Shown here piece by piece: positions 35,587 through 44,720 of a stretch of DNA of 64,000 nt (within the stretch, counting starts at the first letter, position 1; every line of letters begins with the position of its first letter). Below the pieces are notes generated by a model. The model was given only the letters and a program-made list of their open reading frames with translations, was not told where the DNA came from and made no database searches. Origin of the DNA: Kitasatospora phosalacinea (GTDB taxonomy: Bacteria > Actinomycetota > Actinomycetes > Streptomycetales > Streptomycetaceae); assembly GCF_030268885.1 (NCBI RefSeq), contig NZ_BSSA01000005.1:266052-330051 (forward strand). The letters are read 5' to 3'. Both the position numbers and the translations under genes were made by a program.

Positions 35587-35604
35587 GGCCCGGACCGCCG
35601 GGCC
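35587..35604. terminator. Small hairpin between convergent genes
   Basis: GGCCCGG / CCGGGCC stem with an ACCG loop followed by TCGTTCCTT, between the AI-2E transporter gene and the convergent hydrolase gene. Confidence 0.6.
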
Positions 35605-35642
35605 TCGTTCCTTCCGCCCGCACCGGGGCCTTCGGACGGGCG

Positions 35643-36611
35643 TCAGGAAGCGGGGAAGTACGCAGTCGTCCAGCGGTCCAGCTCGGCGAACACCTCGGCC
35701 CGCACCGGGTCGGCAGACAGAACCAGGTCGTGCAGGCCTCCCTCGATCCGGACGGTGGTGACGTGGCGCCCGAGCCGCGGTGCGAGCGCGGCGATGTCAT
35801 CGGCACGCAGCACCGCGTCGGTGCGTGTCAGGGCCGGGTCCCACCGGTTGGTGACGGTGGAGGCGGTCGAGGCCATCAGCAGGACCGGGCAGTCGATCGG
35901 GAGCCCGCGGCGTACCTGCCGGTGGCCGCGCTGGATCGCCGCCAGCCACCCCGCGAAGAGCGGGAAACCCTCGGCCGGTTTCAGGGCCAGGTCGAACTCC
36001 CAACTGCCGCGGTGGCTCCGGTGGAGGCTGTGGACGTAGTGCGGGTTCAGCGGTGCGGGCAGCCTCCGCGTGGGTGCGGCCCGCCCGATGGCGTCGAGAG
36101 CAGGAGCGCCGAGGGCCCGCACAGCCGGGGCCGCGGGCATCGAGAGGAACGGACTGTTGAGGAACAGGCCGTCCACCAACCCTCGTCCGGCCCGACGGGC
36201 GGCCCACAGGGCAGCCACCAGCCCGCCCGTCGAGTGTCCGTTCACCAGGAGCCGGGTGTGGCCGTCGAGCTCCCGGATGATCCGGACCGCCTCGTCCAAC
36301 TCCTCGTCGTACGCGGCGAGGTCCTTGACGAAGTTGGGGGAGTGGTGCGGACGGAGCGACCTGCCGTACTTGCGGAGGTCCAACGCGTAGAAGGAGAAAC
36401 CCGCAGCCGTGAAGTGGTCCGCCAGGTGGGTCTGGAAGAAGTAGTCGTTGTAGCCGTGCAGGTACAGCACGGCCCGACGGGACCCTTCGACCAGCCGACG
36501 GACCAGGGTCGCGCTGACCTCTCCCTCCTCGTCCGGGAGCAGCGGAAGCTCCGCCGCCTCGTACGGGGCGCCGAGGATGTCTTCACGGAATTCCACGCCA
36601 GTCACGCCCAT
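35643..36611 (-). CDS. Alpha/beta hydrolase, serine aminopeptidase S33/monoacylglycerol lipase-like
   Basis: 322 aa. Seen: AVLYLHGYNDYFFQTHLADHF (oxyanion HGY), FYALDLRKYGRSLRPH, nucleophile elbow LLVNGHSTGGLVAALWA, VLLMASTASTVTNRWDPAL region with the acid, and TTVRIEGGLHDLVLSAD with the catalytic His. Intact Ser-His-Asp triad likely. ATG 36611 (GVTGVEFREDILG) chosen; an upstream GTG would add 22 residues. Converges with the AI-2E transporter gene. Substrate (lipid ester or lysophospholipid) unknown. Confidence 0.87.
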   Translation of the reverse strand: MGVTGVEFREDILGAPYEAAELPLLPDEEGEVSATLVRRLVEGSRRAVLYLHGYNDYFFQTHLADHFTAAGFSFYALDLRKYGRSLRPHHSPNFVKDLAAYDEELDEAVRIIRELDGHTRLLVNGHSTGGLVAALWAARRAGRGLVDGLFLNSPFLSMPAAPAVRALGAPALDAIGRAAPTRRLPAPLNPHYVHSLHRSHRGSWEFDLALKPAEGFPLFAGWLAAIQRGHRQVRRGLPIDCPVLLMASTASTVTNRWDPALTRTDAVLRADDIAALAPRLGRHVTTVRIEGGLHDLVLSADPVRAEVFAELDRWTTAYFPAS

Positions 36612-36792
36612 TTCCCGTTTTTCCCGTTCCGCCGCGCCGCCCGGGCCCACCCCGGGCGGTACCACCTCAGCGACCATACCGGTCAGTAGCTGCCTTCGTT
36701 TGGGAAGACTGCCCTGGTGGGGCCTAAGCTGCCCGCATGGCTGTCCCTTCGTCGATCGTTCTTCGCCCCGTCACCCCACGGAGGTCGGCCCG

Positions 36793-37638
36793 ATGAGCGG
36801 CATCGCTGCCGACGGGGCGGAACCGCGACCGGTGGAGCGCCAGGTGGCGCTGGGAACCGCCAAGTTGATGCCCGACATCGACCACGACGGCGGCTGGCTG
36901 CTCACCCTCGACGGAACTCCGCAGTCGTACGTCGACCTCCAGGACCCGACACACCTCGAGTTCGAGTACGTGCAACGGATCGCACACCTGCTGGACGTGG
37001 TCGCGCACCCCGGCGAGCCGTTGGAGGTGCTGCACCTGGGCGGTGGTGGGCTCACCCTGCCCCGCTACCTGACTGAGAGCCGGCCGGGATCGCGGCAGCA
37101 GGTGGTCGAACTGGACGGCCCGCTGACCGAGTTCGTCGCCGAGCACCTCCCTTTGCCCTCCGGCATCGACGTGACGGTGGGGGACGCCCGCGCCGCGCTC
37201 GCAGCCGTGGCGCCCGCCAGCGTTGACGTAGTGGTGGCTGACGTGTTTCGGGGCTCGCGGACACCGGCGCACCTCACCAGTGTCGAGTTCGTGCGGCTGG
37301 CAGCCGCCGTGCTCCGCCCTGGGGGCTGCTACGCGGCGAACCTGGCGGACGGCCCACCGCTCGCTTTCGCCAAGGCCCAGACCGCCACGGTCGCCGCTGT
37401 GTTCGCCCACGTCTGCCTGGTGGCCGAACCTGCGGTGCTGCGGGGACGGCGCTACGGAAACGTGTTGCTGATCGGTTCCGACGTGCCACTCCCCACTGGC
37501 GAGCTGACCCGACTGCTCGCCTCCGATCCGTTCCCCGCCAGGTTGACGGAAACGCCGGAGCGGGCGGTGGAACCGATCACGGATGCGACGGCCGAGGACT
37601 CGCCACCTCCTCCCAACGGGGCCTTCTCGGTGGGCTGA
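36793..37638 (+). CDS. Spermidine-synthase-like protein (SAM-fold)
   Basis: 281 aa. N-terminal beta-hairpin (AKLMPDIDHDGGWLLTLDGTPQSYVDLQDPTHLEFEYVQRIAHLLD) and Rossmann-like core LEVLHLGGGGLTLPRYL, VVELDGPLTEFVAEH, VTVGDARAAL, VDVVVADVFRG, matching the PABMT/spermidine synthase family. The GGG of motif I and the Asp of VADVF are there. Putrescine-binding residues cannot be confirmed, and actinobacterial members of this type often methylate or have unknown roles. ATG with GGAGG about 8 bases upstream. Convergent with a GNAT gene. Confidence 0.85.
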   Translation: MSGIAADGAEPRPVERQVALGTAKLMPDIDHDGGWLLTLDGTPQSYVDLQDPTHLEFEYVQRIAHLLDVVAHPGEPLEVLHLGGGGLTLPRYLTESRPGSRQQVVELDGPLTEFVAEHLPLPSGIDVTVGDARAALAAVAPASVDVVVADVFRGSRTPAHLTSVEFVRLAAAVLRPGGCYAANLADGPPLAFAKAQTATVAAVFAHVCLVAEPAVLRGRRYGNVLLIGSDVPLPTGELTRLLASDPFPARLTETPERAVEPITDATAEDSPPPPNGAFSVG

Positions 37639-37712
37639 GACAGTTCGCTCGGCAGGTGGAGTGCTGTGCTGGAAGTCGTACCTGATGGGAGGTTCTCCTC
37701 TCGAGGGGCGGG

Positions 37713-38720
37713 TCAGGTGGCGGAGAAGACCAACCGGCGGGTGCCGTCGCGGTAGCCGACCAGCTCGAGGGCGGCGACCGCTGGGTGGTTCGCGAGATCG
37801 GTTTCGGCCCGGATCACCTCGGCCCGGGTTTCGGTGGCCAGGATCCGGGTGCTCTCGGCGAGGATCTCTGCTGCGAAACCCCGGCCCCGGAACTCGGGCA
37901 GGACGCCGAGGTACCCGACCACCGGAACGACGGAGTTGTGCGAGGGGATGGCGAAACCGACCACCTGCCCCGCTGCTGTTCGAGCTATTCGCCACCAGGA
38001 GCGTCGGCCACGCATCTCCCAGTGGTGGAACGCGACCTCGCTCCGGGCGTGAGTCTCCGCGCCGACGAGCAGTGCTTCGCGAACGGACATCACGTCCAGG
38101 CTCTTCGGCAGGGATCGGCGGAAGAGGTCGACGAAGACTTCGTCATCCGGTTCCGGAGCGAAGGACAGCCGGTCCGACAAGGTGGGAACGGGCCGGTCCG
38201 TCGTCCGCTCGAAGCGGAGTCGTTCGACGGTGAGCCGTAGGCCGGCGGCTTCGGCCGCCCTGCGGCGCCAAGCGACCGATGCGGCGACCTCTGGGCGGTC
38301 ACGCCAGTCGGGCGGCAGGAAGAGGTGGTAATCGGGCGCCGGAACCAGCCCGTCGGCGGCGAACACCTGGTGTGCGGCGGTGAGCAGTGCAGCCGCGATT
38401 GCACAGCGTGGATCGGTGAGCGGTCGGGACGACGATGGCGCTCTCCGACGGGGGCCGTTGAGGACCCACAGCGGATCGGGCCGGGCGAACAGGGCGTCCA
38501 GATTGCTCGGATGGTCGTCGGCGGGGCTGCCCCACCAGATGGCGACGGCCAGAGGTGCCTGGCCAGGGCCGGGTTCTGCCACCCAGATCCAGCCGGGGCG
38601 GTACTCGCCGTCGGCCAGGCGGGCGCGGACCGTGTCTGCCGAGACCGCGGTGGACGGGTCGGGCCGTACCTGGGCCAGCACGGAGTTGAGTTCCTGCAGG
38701 ACGATCGGACGGAAGATCAC
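37713..38720 (-). CDS. GNAT-family N-acetyltransferase
   Basis: 335 aa. C-terminal GNAT domain: GRRSWWRIARTAAGQVVGFAIPSHNSVVPVVGYLGVLPEFRGRGFAAEILAESTRIL (acetyl-CoA loop RGRGFA) and DLANHPAVAALELVGY. The N-terminal half (about 170 residues) is a degenerate, probably second GNAT-like domain. GTG start with GGAGG 7 bases upstream. Substrate unknown. Confidence 0.85.
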   Translation of the reverse strand: MIFRPIVLQELNSVLAQVRPDPSTAVSADTVRARLADGEYRPGWIWVAEPGPGQAPLAVAIWWGSPADDHPSNLDALFARPDPLWVLNGPRRRAPSSSRPLTDPRCAIAAALLTAAHQVFAADGLVPAPDYHLFLPPDWRDRPEVAASVAWRRRAAEAAGLRLTVERLRFERTTDRPVPTLSDRLSFAPEPDDEVFVDLFRRSLPKSLDVMSVREALLVGAETHARSEVAFHHWEMRGRRSWWRIARTAAGQVVGFAIPSHNSVVPVVGYLGVLPEFRGRGFAAEILAESTRILATETRAEVIRAETDLANHPAVAALELVGYRDGTRRLVFSAT

Positions 38721-39394
38721 AGTGCCTCCGAGAAAGGGAGCGGGAGGCGCCGAACCCGATCGCGGCGGTCAGTCGCGCCTACAGCGCGAGAAGGGACCTG
38801 CCGCAAGGACCGGTGATCGGGAGCGCCACGGAACGGCTGCGGATTATCGGAACCATCGCGGAACTCCTCTCGGAACAAGGTGCTACGAGACCTCGGAAAC
38901 CTGCCGGGAGCACCCGGAGGGACAGCAGCGAGACCTCGTCAGCCGCCGTCGATGGCCAAAGAGTAGGAGTTCTGCCGGATCGCCTGCAAATTATTATTCG
39001 GGGAGGTGATTCTCCGGCTGGATGGGCAGGGAGTTGCCGACCGTATTGTGTGCGTCGACAGGCATCCCGGGTTTCCGCGGCCCCTGGAATCCCGCTTCGG
39101 GCAAGAGCTTCGCGGGCATGTGAAGGACTGCTGTGACAGGCCCGCGCCCGGGCGGTCGGCTGAGATGCGGAGACCACCCGGGCGCGGGTTACGCAAAATC
39201 GCCCGATAGAGCGAATGTGCGGGTTTTGAGTCCAGCGGCGATTGATCGAATCGCGTGGCGGCAATAGGGAGCACAGAAGTGGAACGCGGGGGAGGTAGGA
39301 GGGCGAGCCGCGGTGTGAAGGGGGAAGGGAGCCAGTGAGTCCGGGCAGTCGATGGTCGCAGCGCCGACTTCGACACTGGCGGCCCGTCAAAGGC
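38721..39394. other. Lower-GC gene-free region
   Basis: About 670 bases with no supported gene on either strand: candidate frames show no domain, no ribosome binding site and non-streptomycete codon use. The sequence includes AT-rich stretches (CAAATTATTATTC near 38988) and one strong hairpin. Probably decayed or non-coding DNA beyond the copper chaperone gene. Confidence 0.55.
39141..39188 (-). terminator. Long hairpin, likely terminator of the copper chaperone transcript
   Basis: 17-bp stem with one mismatch (CCCGCGCCCGGGCGGTC / GACCACCCGGGCGCGGG) and a 14-base loop, about 200 bases downstream of the minus-strand chaperone gene. On the minus strand it is followed by AGCAGTCCTTC. Confidence 0.6.
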
Positions 39395-39610
39395 TCAGGC
39401 TCGGCCGACCAGTGCGAAGCCGGCGTCGGTGACGGCCGAGCGGATCTGGTCGTCCTGGAGGGGTTCGGTGGATTCGACGGTCACCCGGCCGGCCTTCGCG
39501 TCGGCGGTGACGTGGGTGACTCCGTTCAGCGCGGTCAATCCGGCGGTGACGGTCCGCTCGCAGTGACCGCAGCTCATTCCCTCGACAGTGAAGACAGCAG
39601 TGGTGGACAT
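39395..39610 (-). CDS. copZ: CopZ-like heavy-metal-associated (copper chaperone) protein
   Basis: 71 aa. Cytoplasmic Cu(I) chaperone handing copper to P-type ATPases. Seen: beta-alpha-beta-beta-alpha-beta fold with AVFTVEGMSCGHCERTVTAGLTALNGV, carrying the MxCxxC metal site (Cys-Gly-His-Cys). ATG with GGAGG 6 bases upstream. Isolated here: no P-type ATPase or CsoR beside it. Named by family, not by experimental identity. Confidence 0.92.
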   Translation of the reverse strand: MSTTAVFTVEGMSCGHCERTVTAGLTALNGVTHVTADAKAGRVTVESTEPLQDDQIRSAVTDAGFALVGRA

Positions 39611-39984
39611 GGATACCTCCGTTGAACGTGCAGGACCGGTCGGGCGACCGTGCAGGGGCGTGGGACGCCGTCCAGCACAACGCACCCGATCGGGGAGCGG
39701 CACCGGGACACGCCGGTGGATGCCCCCAACGAGTGGTGCCCTGAAAGGGAGTTCGCCGCGGCCGGGGTGCTGGTGGCCGGCGGGGCAGGACGGACGAGGG
39801 GTACCGCCCGGTAGGCAGCCGAGCGGCCGTCCTCATCGTTCCGGTGGCCAGGGCTGTGGAGCAAGCCTTGGCAAGGGTGGAGGAATTTCATTTGTTGAAA
39901 TATTAAAAATGTCCCGCTACGGTCAGCCTCGTCGATATCACCGACGTTCGGTGGGCGGCCGTCGGTGCAACAGGAGGGGGAGTC
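39611..39984. promoter_or_regulatory. Divergent promoter with AT-rich palindrome
   Basis: 374 bases between the copper chaperone and the MATE gene. ATTTCATTTGTTGAAAT (6-5-6 perfect palindrome) at 39885-39901 is followed by ATTAAAAAT, strikingly AT-rich for this genome, about 85 bases upstream of the MATE start. Good candidate operator/promoter; regulator unknown. Confidence 0.6.
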
Positions 39985-41313
39985 ATGGCGGGGGATTCTG
40001 TGGCGACAGCCGAGTGGCGGGAGCCTGCGCTCGCACCGCTGGAAATTTCGGCCGCGCGGTTCGCCGCCTCCATTCTGCTCGGGCTGGTGGCCGGATTGGT
40101 GCTGCAAGCATGGACGGTGGCGTTCCTGGGGCGGCTCGGTCCCGAAGCGCTCTACGTCCGCGCGGTGTACACACCCGTCGGCTACCTCGTACTGGCAGTG
40201 ACGGAGGGCCTGGTGGTGGCCACTCAGGTATCCGCTGGGATCGCCGCTCGCGAGGGACGGAGCCGGGACGCGCTCAGGTCCGTACCGACCTTCTTCGCCA
40301 TCGGAGCGGGACTGCTGCTCCTGCAGGCCGTTGTCGCGCTGGCGGCCCCCGGCCCGGTCCTGACCGCGCTCGGGGTCGCCCCCGATGCCCGGCGCACGGT
40401 GCTGGTCTTCATCGTGGCGCTCGCTCTGACCAGCGCGCTCGGGCTGGTCCCCTACCTCGGCGCGGGGGTGCTGCGCGGCCTGGGACACACCGGTCCGGCT
40501 GCCTGGCTCGGAGTGCTGTTCACCGCGTTGTCCATCACCGGGACCGCCGTGCTCCACGCGGTCACGCGCCTCGGTGTGTTGGCGGTGCCGATCGGAGGAC
40601 TGCCGGCCACCGTGATCGTCGGTGCAGCCGTCGCGGTCGTCCTCCGGAGGAAGCAGGTCGCCCGGCCCGTGCTGGCCGGTGACCGGGCAGCGGCGCGCGA
40701 ACTCCTGAGCCTCGGCGCGCCGGTGGCGGGCACCTTCCTGCTGCTGTCCACAGTGACCTTCGGCTACCTGCGGGTACTGCACGGGGCCGGCCCTACCGAG
40801 GTCGCGGGATTCTCCCTCGGACAGATGGTCGTCGGCCTGCTGACGGTCGTTGCGATAGCCGTCGGCTCCGGCGCGGCGATCGCGGTCACCCTGCGGCCGG
40901 GCGAGAGCCGGAGGGCCCTCAACCACACCGGCTTGATCACCGTCCTGCGGCTTTCGCTCCCCCCGTACCTCCTGCTCGGGGCGGCGGCTTTCCTCCTGCG
41001 CGAGCCGATCACCGAGGCCCTGACCACGGATCGAGCAGCGGCTTCCGTCGCAGCCGGGTACTTCGCCTGGGTCGGTCCCACCCTCGTGCTCTTCGGCGGC
41101 ACCCTCGCGCTGCTCAGCTACCTGGAACAGATCGGCCGCGCGGGAGTGGCCTTCCTGCTGAACGTCGTGTACTTCGCGGTGATGCTCGCCGCCGCGTTCC
41201 TCATACCCGGGCCCGTGGACGCCCGAGACCTGGCGAAGCTGATGGCAGCGGGCAACGTCATCGGATTCATCAGCCTCTGGTTCAGCGCCCGCCACCTCGT
41301 CCTGCGCCGATGA
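39985..41313 (+). CDS. MATE-family efflux transporter
   Basis: 442 aa, about 12 membrane helices. Seen: two homologous halves each starting with helices packed with small residues (FAASILLGLVAGLVLQAWTVAFLGRLGPEALYVRAVY and LLSLGAPVAGTFLLLSTVTFGYLRVLHGAGPTEVAGFSLGQM), PYLGAGVLRGLGHTGPAAWLGV, typical of MATE transporters. ATG with AGGAGGGGGA 7 bases upstream. Stands alone; possibly controlled by the AT-rich palindrome upstream. Substrate unknown. Confidence 0.82.
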   Translation: MAGDSVATAEWREPALAPLEISAARFAASILLGLVAGLVLQAWTVAFLGRLGPEALYVRAVYTPVGYLVLAVTEGLVVATQVSAGIAAREGRSRDALRSVPTFFAIGAGLLLLQAVVALAAPGPVLTALGVAPDARRTVLVFIVALALTSALGLVPYLGAGVLRGLGHTGPAAWLGVLFTALSITGTAVLHAVTRLGVLAVPIGGLPATVIVGAAVAVVLRRKQVARPVLAGDRAAARELLSLGAPVAGTFLLLSTVTFGYLRVLHGAGPTEVAGFSLGQMVVGLLTVVAIAVGSGAAIAVTLRPGESRRALNHTGLITVLRLSLPPYLLLGAAAFLLREPITEALTTDRAAASVAAGYFAWVGPTLVLFGGTLALLSYLEQIGRAGVAFLLNVVYFAVMLAAAFLIPGPVDARDLAKLMAAGNVIGFISLWFSARHLVLRR

Positions 41314-41370
41314 CGTGCCGCGGTCGACTGCGGCGGAACGGCGCCACGGACGGTGCGGCTCCCGGCAGGG

Positions 41371-41931
41371 TCAGTTCCCGGCCAGGTCGTCGGGCACCAG
41401 GGAGAAGACGAGCAGGTCCACACGGCCGGCATGGACGTAACCCGCGTTCCGGAGGATGCCCTCCTGCTGGAACCCGGCCTTCTCGGCGACCCGCCGGGAA
41501 GCGGTGTTGCTGGTGGCGGCGAACAACTGCAGCCGCTGGAAGCCCTGCTCGCCCAGCAGCCATTCGCCGAGGGCCCGCGTCGCCTCGGTCGTCACACCAC
41601 GACCTCGGGCCCACGGCGCGCTCCAGTAGCCCACCTCGCTCACCCGGGCCGGCCAATCGGTCTTCTTGAGCCCGACCGTCCCGAGCAGTTGCCCGGAACC
41701 GCTGTCGGTGACGGCGAAGTGGATGCCGTCGCCGGACGTACGCAGGCGGTGGGACACTTCGGTGCACCACGACGTCGCGTGTTCGATGGTGTACGGGGAG
41801 GGCAGCGGCAGCCACTGCTGGGTCAGTTCGTCAGAACAGGCGGTCCTGGTGTCGTCCGCATCCTCCGCGGTGAAGGGCCGGAGCAGCAGCCGATCGGTGC
41901 GCAGAACGGTTTCGGGAAAGACAGGCGGCAT
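41371..41931 (-). CDS. GNAT-family N-acetyltransferase, RimJ/RimL type
   Basis: 186 aa. Seen: LRTDRLLLRPFTAEDADD at the N-terminus, QLLGTVGLKKTDWPARVSEVGYWSAPWARGRGVTTEATRALGEWLLGEQGFQRLQLFAATSNTASRRVAEKAGFQQEGILRNAGY: full RimJ-type acetyl-CoA fold with the RGRGVT loop. ATG with GGAG about 7 bases upstream. Converges with the MATE gene. Substrate unknown (protein N-terminus or small molecule). Confidence 0.9.
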   Translation of the reverse strand: MPPVFPETVLRTDRLLLRPFTAEDADDTRTACSDELTQQWLPLPSPYTIEHATSWCTEVSHRLRTSGDGIHFAVTDSGSGQLLGTVGLKKTDWPARVSEVGYWSAPWARGRGVTTEATRALGEWLLGEQGFQRLQLFAATSNTASRRVAEKAGFQQEGILRNAGYVHAGRVDLLVFSLVPDDLAGN

Positions 41932-42308
41932 GTGGAACTCCTGGTGGAAAGGCGGATACGACCCAATGCAACCACCGTGGAGCCGGCCGGTGCCCGAGAG
42001 GGTGCTCCCCGTTCGGGCCGGGTGCGACCACAAGTGACAGCCGGACCCGGCGCGTTCCCAAGCCCCGGCGAGTCGGCGCTTCGCTGCCCGTGGGTCCGCG
42101 GATCGTGGCGGCCCAGCCTAACTGGGTGCGAAAAGCTGCTCTCTGCCGAGGACGAACCGCTGCCCCGTACCGCCGAATTCAACGTCCAGCGGGGTGGTTT
42201 CCAGTGCGGTGGCAGCCGGGAGCCGGTGCGGAGAGAGTTGGGCGATCGGCGTGGTGGACGACGTGGAGGCTTCGGTGACGCGGGTCGGCAATACGATGTT
42301 GGGCACCG
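41932..42308. other. Intergenic/decayed stretch before regulator remnant
   Basis: 377 bases with no intact gene. On the minus strand a frame ending at about 42118 reads PLDVEFGGTGQRFVLGREQLFAP, which looks protein-like, but no upstream start or domain could be attached to it. Confidence 0.45.
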
Positions 42309-43045
42309 TGCACGGCTCGCCCAACCGGCCGACGCGCACCTCGTCCACCGTACCGACGACGGGCGCTACCAACTGCACAGCCTGGTACGGCTGCACGCGG
42401 AGGAGACCGAGCGGCAGATCGTCCCACGCGTGACCACCCACTACCTGGCACTCACCACCCCCGCCGACCTGACCGTCCGGGCCGAGCGGCTGCGCGTCCT
42501 CGAACTCGACGAGGTACTGCAGCAGCCCGCGGACCGAGTCGACGTGCTGGTGCGCCGCTCGCCCTCCGCCGCATAGGCACCCGGCCGGGATGCGATCGGG
42601 TGGCCGGAGGCCGAACGGCCGGACCTGATGGCGGTGCTGCGTGCGGCGGTCCGGTTCGGCTTCGACCGCCAGGCGTGGCAGCTCGCCGAGGTCCTGACTG
42701 TGCTGTTCCTGCACCACCGCTACCTCGCCGACCGGCGCGAGTCCCCGTCCTCGGTGCGGGTGCCGTCCACCGCGACCACCAACCCGCAGCCGAGGCGCCT
42801 GCGCAGCATGCTCTCCCGACCGCTGCTGGACCTGTAGCAGGACGAGCGGGCGCCGGCGGAACTGGGGACCACGATCGCGCTGGCGGACGGCTCCGGGCAC
42901 CGGTCCTGCCGGGTTCGGTCCGTGAATTCCCGGACGCCACTGGGACGGACGGGACCTGGAACGCGTGGCAGCCGCCCACCGGGAGTCGCTGACGATCAAC
43001 GAACGGGCCGGAGAAGCGCGCGGCGCGGTCCACGGCACGCGAGAG
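42309..43045 (+). pseudogene. Remnant of an AfsR/NB-ARC-TPR regulator
   Basis: Fragments read in order along one strand as the C-terminal half of a SARP/AfsR-like NB-ARC protein: QPADAHLVHRTDDGRYQLHSLVRLHAEE (winged-helix end of NB-ARC), an in-frame TAG at 42574, then WPEAERPDLMAVLRAAVRFGFDRQAWQLAEVLTVLFLHHRYL (first TPR-type helices), a second TAG at 42835, and after a frameshift AAHRESLTINERAGEARG (a TPR unit). The N-terminal DNA-binding and nucleotide-binding parts are missing. Non-functional. AfsR-type regulators activate secondary metabolism, so this is a relic of a lost cluster or duplicate. Confidence 0.7.
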
Positions 43046-43361
43046 CGCCGAACCGAGGACGTCCGAGGCGGAACGGTAACTGCGTGTCGCGCACGAGGAG
43101 TTCCTCGGTCTGGCCGGGAAGGACGGGGCGCTGGCGCCGGACCGGCGGATGGCCGCCCCGGCGACGCTCGGAGGGGCGATCGAAGAGCTCGAGGAATTCG
43201 TCGAGGGAGACAGCGAACGGCGACGACCGCTCGAACGGGACCTGGCATTCCATCCGAGGAGCGACAATCTGCGGGGGTCGGAAATCAAGGTATGACTTTC
43301 GGGGTGAAACTTGGTGACTACCCGTTCGCCAAGAAACCGTGCTGATGGTGGACCGCAGGAT

Positions 43362-43397
43362 CAACCAATTGGAATCCGAAAAATATCCAGTTGGTTG
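43362..43397. repeat. 12-bp inverted repeat in AT-rich spacer
   Basis: CAACCAATTGGA and TCCAGTTGGTTG, 11 of 12 paired, with a 12-base spacer (ATCCGAAAAATA). Lies just beyond the 3' end of the frameshifted minus-strand gene, where it may act as a terminator, or marks a rearrangement joint. Confidence 0.55.
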
Positions 43398-43432
43398 GTT
43401 TGGTGGCTATTTCGCTTTATCAGGGTGTCGGC

Positions 43433-44720
43433 TCAGGAAGGCTCGGGCACCTTCTGGATCGTCAGCTCGCGGCAGTGCGAGCCCAGGTCCAGTAGGAGGC
43501 CGGAATGATCGAGCAGTTCGGGGCGGAGCTTGACCCGCAGCGTGCTGTAGAACGCGGCGGCAGCAGGCCCGGGCGCCAGCAGCGCCCGGTCGGCGGCGGG
43601 GCGAACCGCGAACCGAGGTCCGTTCCGCAGGTCGACGAGGACGCCGTCGGGCAGTGGCACGACGACCAGGAGAGCGGTGTAGTGGACGCGGAGTTCGGCG
43701 ATCCGGCGATGAGTCGCGTCGGACGAGGCGGACGGACGCCGACAGAGCAGGACGGAGGCGCTGTCGGTCAGATGCGTGTCAGGCTCCTCGGCACCGCTCG
43801 CGAGATGTCGGAGCACGCTGTCGCTCTCCTCGCCGGGCTCGCTCACCGGTGCCGGGTAGCGGCGCACCGATACGCGGAAGGACGGGGCGTCGGAGGCAGT
43901 GAGAACCGTCTCCACGTAGAAAGAGGTGGCGGGGCCCGCATCGTCCCCAGGCACGGGCGGGAAGATCCTCGGCCGCCCGCTCGGCCCAGGGGGTGGATCC
44001 AGTTCCAGCAACTGGTACAGCAGGTGGCGAAGCCTCGGAAAGGCTGGCTCCTGCTCCGTGGAAGCGCGGCCGGTGACGGTTGCGAGCAGTTGGGGGCGGT
44101 GCTCGGAGAGCACCTCGTCGATCTGCGGACGCATCGGTGCGGACCGGTCGAGCAGGGGCACGGACCGATGGAGCGGGTGTCCGGCCGCACCAGGCACGGC
44201 CGCCTCTCCGAAGGCTTCCAGCAAGACGGGCTTGCCGAGCGCGGTTCCGTGGAGGGTCGTCGAACCGTGGTCACCGATCACCACGTCGGAAGCGGTCAGC
44301 GCCTGCTGCCAGCCCTCCGCCGGATCGATCAACAGGACACCGGCAGCCAGCGCCGCACGCTGCGCCACCTGTACCTGCCAGGCTCTGTGACCGGACCAGA
44401 CATTCAGATGCAGCACCAGGGTGAGCCGGTACTCGTCCGCAGGGAGTTCCGCCAACAGCCGGTCGGGAAGGTCGGGGCAGCGGCCGATCAGCGAGCCGGG
44501 ATGCCAGGTGCAGGGGAGGAGGACCAACTGCTGACCAGGCTCGACTCCGAGAGGAGCGGTAGCGTTCCCGCCAATGCAGGTCCGTGTGCAACCGGTCCAG
44601 ACACGGATCGCCCACCAGCACGGTCCGGCCCACGGTGGCCGGGAGGGCAACGGCGAATTGGCGTTCCTGATCGGGCTTCGCCTCGGCGAGTTGATCCCAT
44701 GGCAGAGCGTGGCAGTGCAA
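43433..44720 (-). pseudogene. Frameshifted glycosyltransferase-B-like gene
   Basis: The last about 375 codons are open and protein-like: PGQQLVLLPCTWHPGSLIGR, LLAELPADEYRLTLVLHLNVWSGHRAWQVQVA, LIDPAEGWQQALTASDVVIGDHGSTTLHGTALGKPVLLEAFGE, the pattern of a CDP-glycerol/UDP-sugar transferase-like family common in Streptomyces. Near 44555 the frame shifts by one base: upstream, HALPWDQL and VGRTVLVGDPCLDRLHTDLHWRERYRS continue in another frame. Part of the N-terminal half seems deleted as well (the segment between ALPWDQ and VVGDPC is too short). Probably inactive; a sequencing indel could explain the single shift but not the missing part. Confidence 0.65.

Noticed and set aside
38779..39390. 203-codon minus-strand frame and several shorter ones in the low-GC void
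   Set aside because: No ribosome binding site, no domain, inconsistent codon bias; treated as non-coding.
42118..43248. 376-codon minus-strand frame opposite the AfsR remnant
   Set aside because: Mostly antisense to the remnant. The last 40 residues look protein-like but cannot be joined to any domain.
43080..43295. Small frame reading RVAHEEFLGLAGKDGALAP...LEEFVEGDS
   Set aside because: Protein-like (TetR C-terminal-like at a stretch) but has a stop directly upstream and no start; probably part of the decayed zone.
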